Assembly: GCA_013397075.1 (NCBI GenBank)
Contig: VWZS01002405.1
Span: 882,089-946,088 of the forward strand
Direction of reading: 5' to 3'
Source: Rhabdornis inornatus
Lineage: Eukaryota > Chordata > Aves > Passeriformes > Rhabdornithidae
Length of the DNA stretch: 64,000 nucleotides
The position numbers and the translations under genes are program-made. How positions within the stretch are numbered: the stretch's first letter is position 1; each line of letters begins with the position of its first letter. Below, piece after piece: positions 14,030 to 62,044 of this stretch. Below the pieces are notes generated by a model. The model saw only the letters and a program-made list of their open reading frames with translations. It was not told where the DNA came from and searched no databases.

Positions 14030-14960
14030 TTGGGACAGGGTATATGGTCAGCAAGTTTACAGACAATCCAAAACAGCAGGAGTGGCTGACGCACCAGATA
14101 GTTGTGCTGCCATTCAGAGAGATCTGGACAGGCTGGAAAACTGGGCTTAGAGGAATCTCATGAAGCAGAAATGCATTTGGGGAGGAACAAGCTCACAGAC
14201 CAGTACACAACTGATGACCAGCCATCTGGGAACTGGCTCTGCAGAAAATGACCTGAGAATCCTGATGGACAACAAGCTGAACAGAAGCCAGCCACGTGTC
14301 CTTACAGCAAAGACAGCCAACAGTTTTCTGCATTAGTAATGGTGCCAGCAGATTGATGGAGGTCATCCTACTCAGCACTGGTGAGGACACACCTGAAGTG
14401 CTGGGTCCAGTTCTGGGCCCCCCAGTTCAAGAAAGATATGGATTTAATAAAACAAATCCAGCGCAGCACCACAAAGACTGGCAAAGGGCTTGCATCTGTG
14501 GAAAGGCTGAGAGAGATGGGTCTGGAGAAGAGGATCCAGGAGGATCTTATTATCATTGTATATAAATACATGATAACAGGGGATACAGAGAGAAGTAGGC
14601 TCTTGTCAGCAGTGTCCAGTGACAAGATGAGAGGCAATGGACACAAACAAACAAACAAACAAAAAAAAAGAAGCAAACAACCAACCACAAAAACAATCAA
14701 TCAACAAGAAAAAACAAAACAACTCAAAACCCCCCAATTAACAGGAAATTCAATCTGACTGTGAGCAAATGTTTTTAAGTTTTTACTGTGAGGATGGTCA
14801 AACACTGGAACAGATTGCCCAGAGAATCTGTGGAGTCTCCATGTGTGGAGATACCCATACCTTCAATGGACATGGTCTTGAGCAGCCTGCTCTATCAGAG
14901 GGGCTTAGACTGTTTCATCTCCAGAAATCTCTTCCAATCTAAAAGACCCTGTGATTCTTT
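14030..14960 (+). mobile_element. CR1-type LINE, 3' part, with internal A/C-rich expansion
   Basis: Recognised by CR1 3' sequence in sense orientation: GAGAGATCTGGACAGGCTGG, GAACAAGCTCAC, GTGAGGACACACCTGAAGTG, a GGTCCAGTTCTGGGCCCC block, GGAGAAGAGGATCCAGGAGG, then CACTGGAACAGATTGCCCAG and the terminal CTTCCAATCTAAAAGACCC with GTGATTCTTTTATTT. The two recognisable parts are separated by a low-complexity A/C tract (about 14640-14735). Open frames in this interval (14296-14565, 14381-14758) belong to the repeat and are not genes. Confidence 0.88.
14640..14735. repeat. A/C-rich low-complexity tract inside the CR1 copy
   Basis: It starts as repeated ACAA units, passes through an A-run and continues as degenerate CAAA/CAAC/ATCA units up to CCCCCC. 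CR1 sequence resumes at AGGAAATTCAATCTGACTG. It probably grew from a short A-rich site in the element. Confidence 0.8.
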
Positions 14961-16129
14961 TATTTAAAAAGTAAAACCACCCTACCTGCATAGCTCTGTA
15001 TTCCATTCTGCAACTTACCAGACGAAAAAGCACTTATTTTGGTTAAGGAAACTATTTTATCAGACTATCTGTATCAAGCATGTCAGATTTCTGTTAGCAT
15101 TGGGATAATTGACTCACACTTGGTTTGTTCAGGAAGAATTCCACTGCATCCTTGCAAGGACTCTGGACCTAATTTAGAATACCTAATACTAAAATCTTAA
15201 GCACCACCAAGTGCATCAAAAATGTATTAGACAACAGAGTCTCCTTAGCTCCTCATAGTGCATACACCATTACATTAAAAAGGAAGGTGGCTGGTGACAC
15301 TGTGATTTCTTCTATTATCTCACACTTGTATGCAGATCTTTGTATTAGCATTATAACTGTGTATAAAATAAACTGCCTCTGCAGCTGGGCTTACAATCTG
15401 GGCTCCATACTGACACTCACAGGCCACATAAATATTTGTTATGCAGCCAGTCTAACTACAAGCCGAGTGCAGGCATGGCTTTATAATATTGGTCTTGCAA
15501 CCTTATAAGTTCAATATACAATTCAATATATTTCTATTTGAATGTCACTATATCTTGCCTGTTGTCACTATGGAAATGGATTTTCCTAACCGAAAAATGG
15601 GCTAATGCATCCATGACATGATCAAGGAAGAGGGAAGTTAACAAAACGTGTTTAAAATATTATAAGGAAAACACTGGCTTCATTTGCCTAAAAAAACCCC
15701 CCACAAACCTAACAAAAAAACTCAAAGTACCAAATACCCCAAAGAATGAATGGACCCTCCCAACAAAAACCCCACAACAGAAGGCTGTTATTACTTACCT
15801 GTACTCTTGATGCTGAATCAGATGCTGAGTTTATTTATATCCACTACTCTATCTCCTCTAAGACACACAGCCAACATTGGAAAAAGCATCAAAAGAATAT
15901 TATGGTCACATCGAAGAAAAAAACAAGCTTATGCCAAATGTTTCTGCACACATCAAGTGCAAGACATTACAGGAATGTTCATGTTACTGTACTGGATTCT
16001 TAATCTTAGAGTAACAATTACATTGAAATCTTCCACGAACAGGCTGGCCATAGTCTATAGTTCCCGGTTATTCACCAGAGAGCTCCTTTGTACATGTTAA
16101 GAAAACATTAAAATATATTTTTCAAGAAA
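14961..16129. other. Intergenic DNA right of the CR1 copy
   Basis: AT-rich sequence with an A/C-rich patch near 15690-15780. No gene was recognised. Confidence 0.7.
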
Positions 16130-18924
16130 ATTCAGGTCACTTTGCAATACAGTAGCTACAAAACATTTATTTTTTAAATAAAAACATTTAAATCATCAGG
16201 TTTTGTAAAACAGTATATCAAGTGTTTATCTTAATCTTCGCAGTGTAAGCACCTTCAGTTTTATGCTAAAACAATCAACATAAATTATTATTTGGTCAGG
16301 CTATCAACCTACATTGAAATAAATATACTTTTAACCAAGACAGGTCACTTAATGTATACCAGACTTTCATACCTTTACAGAAAATTCATCTGGTGATACG
16401 TTGAGAAACCATGATTGAAAGAATTGTTTTTTCTTTTCAATTACAGTGAAGACTGGCCTATAATTTTAAACGATAAAAACAATTATAAAGCACTACAGAC
16501 TATAGCTTAAAAAAACTGCATCACATCAGAGAAATATTTGAGATGGCTTACCTAAACTGTCTCAGAATAAGAGATGGAATACAAACTCCTAAATTACTTA
16601 GAATGCACTGGGCTGGCCATATCATATGTCCCAGTCTTACAGGAAATTATCCATTGAACAGGAATAGAAATCTTTGTTTAACTACAAGAGAGATAAGCCA
16701 CTAATAAGTGAAAACAATATAGCTCAAAGAGCTTTTTATGCTGATACTATTGATTACAAAACATAGGGTGCAAAATTCAACACTTGAAATTATATAAACC
16801 TTAAAAATACAGAACTTAACAGAAGTTTACAAGTCAAAATACTTCAGCACCTGAGATTTTCCTGTAGAAAGCCAAATAGAGATACTTTCTTCAGAAACAT
16901 GTAATACAATCAGCTCCTTTTCTCTCAGTATTACACAGGAATAATTGATCAAGAAAGAATTGAAATATACATAATGCTCAAAAATTCTAATTACGCCTTG
17001 AAGGTGAATGTGCTATTAATCTATACTTAAAATTTGATTTGTGACTTTATTTTATGAAAACATTTTGTATTAAAACTGGAATAGACAATCTATTAAAGTG
17101 TTCTGATTAAATTAAAGTTGAAACAGAAGACATAGAACAGTATGTGACTGTCATGTCGACAGTAAACTAAGAATACAATGACAGGAACTGGTTTGAAGAA
17201 AATGTAACAATCTGCTATGCAAGCATTTAGATTTACAGACAACTAGTGGTTTTGTCTTTACTTTTGGTAAATTAATACTTTAAGGAAATTCTTTTCTATT
17301 TGCACTTTAAAAGCTGGGAAGTTACATTTCCTGTGCTCTGCTCCGTGTGATTAAGACTTTGTGATTTTGTTTGTATAATTGTATGTCATCTTCAAGGTGG
17401 ACACTGTAGAGCATACAGTCGCAGAACAGAAACTTTCTTTTTTAATCCCTTGGTTTTGAAGCTTTAAGCAACTATGCATCCTATTTGAACTCCCAGACCC
17501 CAGAGTAACGGAGAAGAAAAGACTTAAACACAGTTCTTAACAAAACAGTATTCTGATGGGAACACAGTAGTTTTAGTCTAATATCATCTAATTTTATTAA
17601 AGAAAACTATTAAAATGTTGAATGATCTGCAAAATTAAGACTTCAAATACTGGAAAATTAGGGATGTTCCTTTAATTCTAAAAATGCTTTCATCAGGGAA
17701 AGTATACTGTACATTTGGTTTTATTTAATCATTCACTTAGTGATACTGTAAAAAATTAAACTACCAGTGTCATCAAAGATAAATGTTCCTCCTCCCACAA
17801 TGAACTACTTGGAATTTTCTGGAAACTTTCTATCACTGAAACCAGTCAAGCACATCTGTTTCTATCATTTGATTCCAAAATATGAGTAAGCAGGTACTCA
17901 GTAGTACCTTAGGAAGAAAAACTACAGAGATTATACTGAAAGATTTCATATTAAATTATAGCAGTTTTAAAATTAAGTGCAATAAAATGCACCATTGGCT
18001 CACTTAAAACCAATTATCCTTAAAACCCACCAACTTTCTTCAGTACAAGGTGCAGCAGAGATTAAAAAAAAGAAAGGGGACAAACCCCTCCACCACAAAC
18101 AAAAAATTCAAACCCAAGAATATTGCTTTCAGTGCAAACACTGTAGTCTTCAAAGGTTAAGAGTACAAATATTTACGTTCCAGTGTATCCTTACCTACAA
18201 GGAATGTTGTTTCACATTACAAAGTACATCAAATACCTTTACTCCAATCCCAATACTGAAGTTTACTCTCTCAAATCGATATGGTGGCTGAAACTGAAAT
18301 GTTTATACAAGCAATGTAACTTTCTGGAGAAACTAAGAAAGTTCACACAACAGCCAAGGGCAAAAACTGCAAATTCAGCTGCTGGTTCTTAACCAATTTC
18401 AATATCAAATGCCAGCAAGTAACCACCTCCTTAATGAGTGAACAGAGCCTCCTGTACCTGAACCTTAAACCCCTTGTCCCTCTCCCTGAATCTACAAGCC
18501 ACAGAGGCAAGCTGCAGACCACCACTTCTTAGGTGAAATTCTTCTTGATGAACATAACCTCGCTCTAGATCTCATTTGCTTTTTAATGTGCGAAAGTTAA
18601 ATTTCTAGCAAAACCTCTCAAACCTAAAGAAAACTTCTGTGACACGGCAAAAGGAGGTGGGCATTTTATTTTAATCATTCAAAATATACTTACAAAGTTC
18701 ACCTAGAATACGATTTTGCAGCACTGTGCTTTTAGAGTTACTAGCTGGGATTCCAAGGAACATTTGAAAAAAGGCACCTACTACACTTAATTAGCTGCCC
18801 ATTTTAATAATTTTGGTACTATTTGTCACAGTACATCAGAAAACAGCAGCACAAAGTGTTAGACGGACAGGAATTTTATATTTGTTCCCCTTTATGAAGA
18901 AAACATTTTTAAAATGAAAGGCAC
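16130..18924 (-). other. Probable MAP3K21 3'UTR and downstream flank
   Basis: This AT-rich stretch lies directly after the MAP3K21 stop codon and contains no recognisable coding sequence. On the minus strand, AATAAA hexamers occur about 255 bases after the stop (18665-18670) and again at 17720-17725 and 17593-17598, with more further down. I cannot tell which one is used, so the left edge is a guess. Confidence 0.45.
18665..18670 (-). terminator. First candidate polyadenylation hexamer of MAP3K21
   Basis: AATAAA on the minus strand, the first perfect hexamer after the TGA stop. Several others follow in this AT-rich flank, so actual use is unproven. Confidence 0.3.
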
Positions 18925-57574
<38,650 letters not shown>

Positions 57575-57575
57575 N
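57575..57575. other. Single-N assembly gap in MAP3K21 exon 1
   Basis: One ambiguous base within a GC-rich run of C/G triplets. Coding sequence on the low-coordinate side starts after the position where the SH3 domain should end. The high-coordinate side is promoter-like with no ATG. The N therefore probably stands for a missing segment of some 300 bases or more. Confidence 0.8.
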
Positions 57576-57675
57576 CGCCGCCGCCGCGGGACTCCAGCAG
57601 CGAGAGCGCAGGCGCGCGCGGGAAAGGCGGGGAGGGCAGCGCCGGTGCCCCGCGCGCGCCCGCCCGGGTCCGCCG

Positions 57676-57697
57676 ATTGGCCGCCCGGTGTCACGTG
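57676..57697 (-). promoter_or_regulatory. CCAAT box and E-box in the MAP3K21 promoter
   Basis: ATTGG at 57676-57680 is a CCAAT box (NF-Y type) on the gene strand. CACGTG at 57692-57697, within TCACGTGG, is a USF/bHLH-type E-box. They lie about 100-120 bases upstream of the truncated exon, so the start site is probably around 57600-57660. This is an inference from spacing only. Confidence 0.55.
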
Positions 57698-57948
57698 GCG
57701 CGGCGAGCGCAGGGGTTGGTGCGGTCCCGCGGAGCCGGGGGACGAAGCGGAGGTGGCTGTGACTTCCCTTTCGTCCCTCAGGGGCTGCAGACCGGGCTGA
57801 GAGCTTGTACCTCCGCCGCAGCTTCCCCTCTCCTTCCTTGTGCGGTTTTGGGGCTCCTGTGGAGCAAACCCCAAGCGGGTTCTGAAGAAACCCGAGCTTC
57901 CTCGGTTCGTGCTTGCTCTTCCACCTGCCTCCACCGCTCGTGGGCTCT

Positions 57949-58450
57949 CATAGAATGGGTCAGGTTGGAAGGGACCACAGGGGCTCATCTAGTGCAACCT
58001 CCCTGCTCAAGCAGGGTCATCCTAGAGTGCATGGCACAGGATTGTGTCCAGATGATTCTTGAACATTCCAGTGAGAGAGATTCCACGACCTCTCCAGACG
58101 ATCTGTTCCAATGCTCGTCACCCTCACAGTGAAGTTTTTTCTCATATTCAGATGAAATTTCCTATGCATCAGTTTCTGCCTGTTGCCTCTTGTTCTATTG
58201 TTCAGCCCCACCAAGAAGAGCCTGGTTCTATCCACTTGATACCCTCCCTTTGGATACTGATAGACATTGATGAGGTCCCTTCTCAGTCATCTCTTCTCGA
58301 GGCTGAACAGGCCCAGCTCCCTCAGCCTTTCCTGGTGAGAGATGCTCCAGGCCCTTAATTATCTTTGTTGCCCTCCTCTAGACCCACTCCAACTCTCGCC
58401 TGCTCAGCACCCTGTTCATGCACGGGCTGAGAGTCCCAGTCCTGCGTGGT
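57949..58450 (-). mobile_element. CR1-type LINE, 3' fragment
   Basis: The plus strand begins CATAGAATGGGTCAGGTTGG and continues as the familiar reverse complement of a CR1 3' end (CATCTAGTGCAACCTCCCTG, a ...GATTCTTGAACATTCCAG... block, then GGCTGAACAGGCCCAGCTCC and CCCTCAGCCTTTCCTG). It is truncated at the 5' side, as CR1 copies usually are, and the right edge is approximate. It lies about 270 bases upstream of the MAP3K21 CCAAT box, in the same orientation as the gene. Confidence 0.88.
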
Positions 58451-59812
58451 GCCAACACACAATCCGTTCAATTAAGAGGTTGCCTGAAAATAGAGAATGC
58501 TGTGTATGTGCTATTTCTGGGTAAAGATTCTCCTGGTTTTAAGTGGAAAAATCGTATCACTTTCTAAACTACAGTTGTCGTTTCCTTGGAAGTTGGAGGG
58601 AAGTGTATGGGCTGGGGACGCCCTCCCGTCTCGCCAGCGTGGTGGGAAACAGTGGTTCAAAGTGGAAGGAAATGAGTTTTCATGCCAGGAGCCAATCACT
58701 GTGCTGTGGGACCTGTGGTTATGGATGTGGCTGCTGCCAGCAGAGGCCCCGAGGAGGACAGTAAAAGCTTGAGAAAGGTGTAAAACTGCTGGGTTGAATA
58801 ACCTGGTGTGATGAACAGTCAATGTTTTGCACCATAACCTACTTCCAGAGCACTGTACATCTCTGCATAAACACAAAATTTGCAGCTGGATACCACAGAA
58901 CTAAGGTTTGAACATAAAGACAGTAATTTTAAAAAATTAAAATTACAGTATTCAAAAATCATAAATTCTTCATTATCCCACTGTATTTGTAGTTATACAC
59001 AATGCAAAAATACAATTATGCTAAAGTGGCTTACTGAACCACATTAACCAAAAAGAAAGAATGCAGAACCAGCATGTCTATCAACTCTTCTCCCATTTCC
59101 TTTAATATAACATTGCCTTGCAGCTATTGAGAGAGGTAATTACAAGCCTTTCCCTTATCTGCATATTTGCCTTATTATAAAAGCCATAAAGTATGTTGTA
59201 ATACAAGCGTTCTGCCACACAAATTCCACCTTGTACTTTGTTATCTAAAAGAATCTGCAGGAACTAATTAAGTGTGGAATGTTTTGGGTCAGACAAGGTA
59301 CTGGTTGCAGTACAGTGAAATGTTTAAGTGTTTATCTAGAGCTATTATTCCAAAATTTGCTTTCTGAAGTGCCACCATCCACTAGCAATCACTGCACTCA
59401 GGTTAGACTTTGTTCAGTGTTTCTTCCACACCCAGCGCTCCAGGATCTTGGTGTATAGTTGCTGTTCCTAGGAGTTTCAACAATGGAAATATTACGACCT
59501 AAAACAGTGTAAAATGCCCTTAACTTTCCTGACGGCACCACCTAGTGGAGTTACCGGTTAAAAGAGCGATGTACAGACGGCAGAGTTTTCAGCTCAACCT
59601 CACTGGCATCTCTCTGTTGAGGAAAGAGGTCCCTTTTTTCATCTTTGGCACTTCTGCAACTGTGTAACTACAATACTGTGCATCTACGTTGTGTCCAGAG
59701 CACATATCCTGACCTGGAAATTACAGGAACTCTTTATAACTGAAAGTATCATTATACCAAAAAAATACTTGGTGTCACCATTATCCAAATGAAAGATTTG
59801 AGTGATGTGTGG
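58451..59812. other. Spacer between CR1 fragment and ERVL-type LTR
   Basis: Non-coding DNA between the divergent genes. Apart from the CTCF-like motif I see no gene or clear element. It becomes AT-rich after about 58800. Confidence 0.75.
59534..59548 (-). promoter_or_regulatory. CTCF-like binding motif
   Basis: The minus strand reads CCACTAGGTGGTGCC, which fits the CTCF core CCASYAGRKGGCRSY at all positions but one (T for C at position 12). It lies in the spacer between the divergent MAP3K21 and PCNX2 promoters, just outside the ERVL-type LTR. Binding is not shown by sequence alone. Confidence 0.5.
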
Positions 59813-59817
59813 ACAAG

Positions 59818-60414
59818 TGCCATGGTTTAACCCCAGTCAGCAGCCAAGCCCCACGCAGGCACTCACTCACTCCCCCACCAGCAGGATTGAGGAGAGAATC
59901 AGAAGGGTAGAAGTGAGAAAACTTGTGGGTTGAGATAAGACAATTTAGTAGGGAAAGGAAAGCCACGCTTACAAGCAAAGCAGACCAAGGAATTAATTCA
60001 CCACTTTCCATGGCCAGGCAGGTGTTCAGCCACCTTCAGGAGAGCAGGGCCTCATCACATGTAATGGTTACTTGGGAAGACAAACACCATCACTCCAAAT
60101 GTCCCCTTCTTCCTCCCTCTTCCTCCCACTTTATATACATCTGAGCAAGACGTCATGTGGTCTGAAATATCCCTTTGTGCAGTTTCAGTCACCTGTCCTG
60201 GCTATGCTTCCTCACAGCTTTTCTTTTTTGTACCATCTCACTGGCAGGACACAAGACACAAACAGTTCCTTGATTTAAGACAAACATGACGTAGCAACAA
60301 CCAAAATATCAGTGTGTTATCATATTCTCATATACAGTATTCTCATACAGAATCCAAAATACAGCACTGTAGCAGCTACTGAGAAAAAAATTTATCCCAG
60401 CCAAAACCAGGACA
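59818..60414 (-). mobile_element. ERVL-type solo LTR between the two promoters
   Basis: A 597-base unit read on the minus strand as TGTCCTGGTTTTGGCTGGG ... CTGACTGGGGTTAAACC ... ATGGCA, flanked by ACAAG on both sides (59813-59817 and 60415-60419). The 5-bp duplication and TG...CA ends fit ERVL-type elements. The sequence resembles an LTR family I know to be abundant in neoavian genomes. A TATA element (TATATAAAG) lies at 60129-60137 with a TGACGTC-type CRE just upstream, near 60150. The internal region and partner LTR are gone. It carries no viral genes. Confidence 0.88.
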
Positions 60415-60419
60415 ACAAG

Positions 60420-61500
60420 TCTACCTAACATGAATTGCAGTCTGCATAATCTAGGCCTTCCACATTATAACCTACATGAGTTAGAGGTCCCAAAAAAGAA
60501 GAGAGGAGGTTTTGAAGAAGCTTTCTATTTACACCCTTGTTTACCCACCTTTCTATTTTGGACCTTGGCAAGATGTGTTTACAGGAGTAGCACATGAGGC
60601 ACAGCCAGGACTGTGCCCCCTTCGTACAGCTCAAGAACACCTCAGGAAATTTCGCTGCCCACCGAGGTCACACTGAGCGAGTACTCAAGCCCCAAGGCTG
60701 TAGATCCTCAGGCATCTAACGGTGGCAGTGCTGCTGAGGGAGACGATGCCATTCCTCCCCTGCTCTCAACTGCTTGTTCAAAGTGCTGTATCCTCCTTCC
60801 CATCAAGCCAAAAAAGGATCCAGCATGGCCACACCACCTGCGACATCAAGAAGAAAACTGAGGTATGTGGTTCATGAGCTCACAAATACTATAATAGCAT
60901 CTTTGGTTTCTTACCTTTGTAAAAGAAAATCCACACAAAGCACAGCAGAATGGCATGTTTGGTCTGTAAAACTGTAGCCAAAATCAGGCACAATTGAAGG
61001 AGGGTAAATTTGGTGATGTGCAAGATAATAGATATATCCACTACATACACGCATCCTTCACAAAATTGACTGTAATAAAGGTCTATACATGTGGAACAGT
61101 CCCTAGAAGGGGCTCGTGACAGACGTAAAACTGAATTTCACCGCTATTTTCAGTTGGGGATGGGAGATGGTGAGCGCCGTGTGTGGTCAGCCCTGGTGTT
61201 CACAATCCACCCTTACACCCCTTTTTTCGGAGATGTCCCATAAGAATATACCTGATACCCTTATGCCTCATTCTTCAGTGACTTTAGTCTCCCTGCTCAA
61301 GGCTTCCACTCATCTCCTCACCTTTTCAGACCCACTCTCCTCCACTTCGCCTATGCTTCCTCCAGCGCGCCCCTACCTCCTCACCCCGCTAGTTTGAGGT
61401 TAGCTGCATGAAACTTTTCAACCAAGGCAGACTGGGTTTTTCCCTAAACCCATTCTTGAAAGAATCCGAATGTTTTGGTTTCTTTGAGGAATTTCCCCAC
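60420..61500. other. Spacer between ERVL-type LTR and PCNX2 CpG island
   Basis: Non-coding as far as I can tell. A locally GC-richer stretch at about 60595-60865 keeps an open frame of 82 codons and ends in CTGAGGTATGT, which could pass for a splice donor. I recognise no protein in it and make no gene call. Confidence 0.65.
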
Positions 61501-61818
61501 ATCCCGCCCAAAACATATCTCAAGTCAACGCAGAACGGGTGACACTGAAGTTGGGCAGAGCTCGCGGATCGGAAACTCGTGATGTATCGGGCAGGATCAC
61601 TGAGAACCCGGCGGTGGGGGAGTGGCCGGCGAGGCGCGCAGCCCAGCTGGCGGCCGCCGGGGCTGCCCCTGTGCCGCGCTTTTTTTGCACCTGTGAACGC
61701 ACCTCGCGGTGCCCGGGGCGGGACGCGGCCGTGACGGACGCCCCCGCGCCAGAACCGGCCCCCCCTCCGCCGCGTCTCGACTCGGCCCGGCCCCGCTTCT
61801 CCCCGCGGCCTCCGAGCG

Positions 61819-61854
61819 NNNNNNNNNNNNNNNNNNNNNNNNNNNNNNNNNNNN
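61819..61854. other. Run of 36 Ns (assembly gap) in PCNX2 5'UTR region
   Basis: Directly visible. It lies 37 bases upstream of the PCNX2 ATG inside GC-rich sequence, so part of the 5'UTR or promoter is unknown. The coding sequence is not affected. The true gap size may differ from 36. Confidence 0.97.
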
Positions 61855-61891
61855 GGCTGAGGGGCGGCGGTGGCGGCGGCGGGGGGCGGCC

Positions 61892-62044
61892 ATGGTGTCG
61901 CCGGCGGCGCGGCTGGTGGGGCAGGGCGTGTGGGCGGCGCTGACCGGGGGCTGGTACCACGACCCGGAGCAGGGCGCCTTCACCAACAGCTGCCACCTCT
62001 ATCTGTGGCTGTTCCTGCTGACGCTGCCCATGGCCCTGCACCTG
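61892..62044 (+). CDS. PCNX2: PCNX2 (pecanex homolog 2), coding exon 1
   Basis: This exon encodes the first 51 residues of a large multipass membrane protein of the pecanex family. It begins MVSPAARLVGQGVWAAL, then TGGWYHDPEQGAFTNSCHLY and LWLFLLTLPMALHL, which is the start of the first membrane segment. QGVWAALTGGWYHDPEQ and FTNSCHLYLWLFLL match PCNX2 better than PCNX1 as I remember them. The start has a perfect Kozak context (GCGGCCATGG). The exon ends in phase 0 at donor GTGAGA. The remaining exons lie beyond the right edge. Pecanex proteins have roles in ER and Notch biology in flies; the function of vertebrate PCNX2 is poorly known. Confidence 0.95.

Noticed and set aside
60595..60870. 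82-codon open frame ending near a GTATGT donor-like site
   Set aside because: No family recognised and no acceptor or promoter support. It could be a non-coding RNA exon, but there is not enough evidence to call it.
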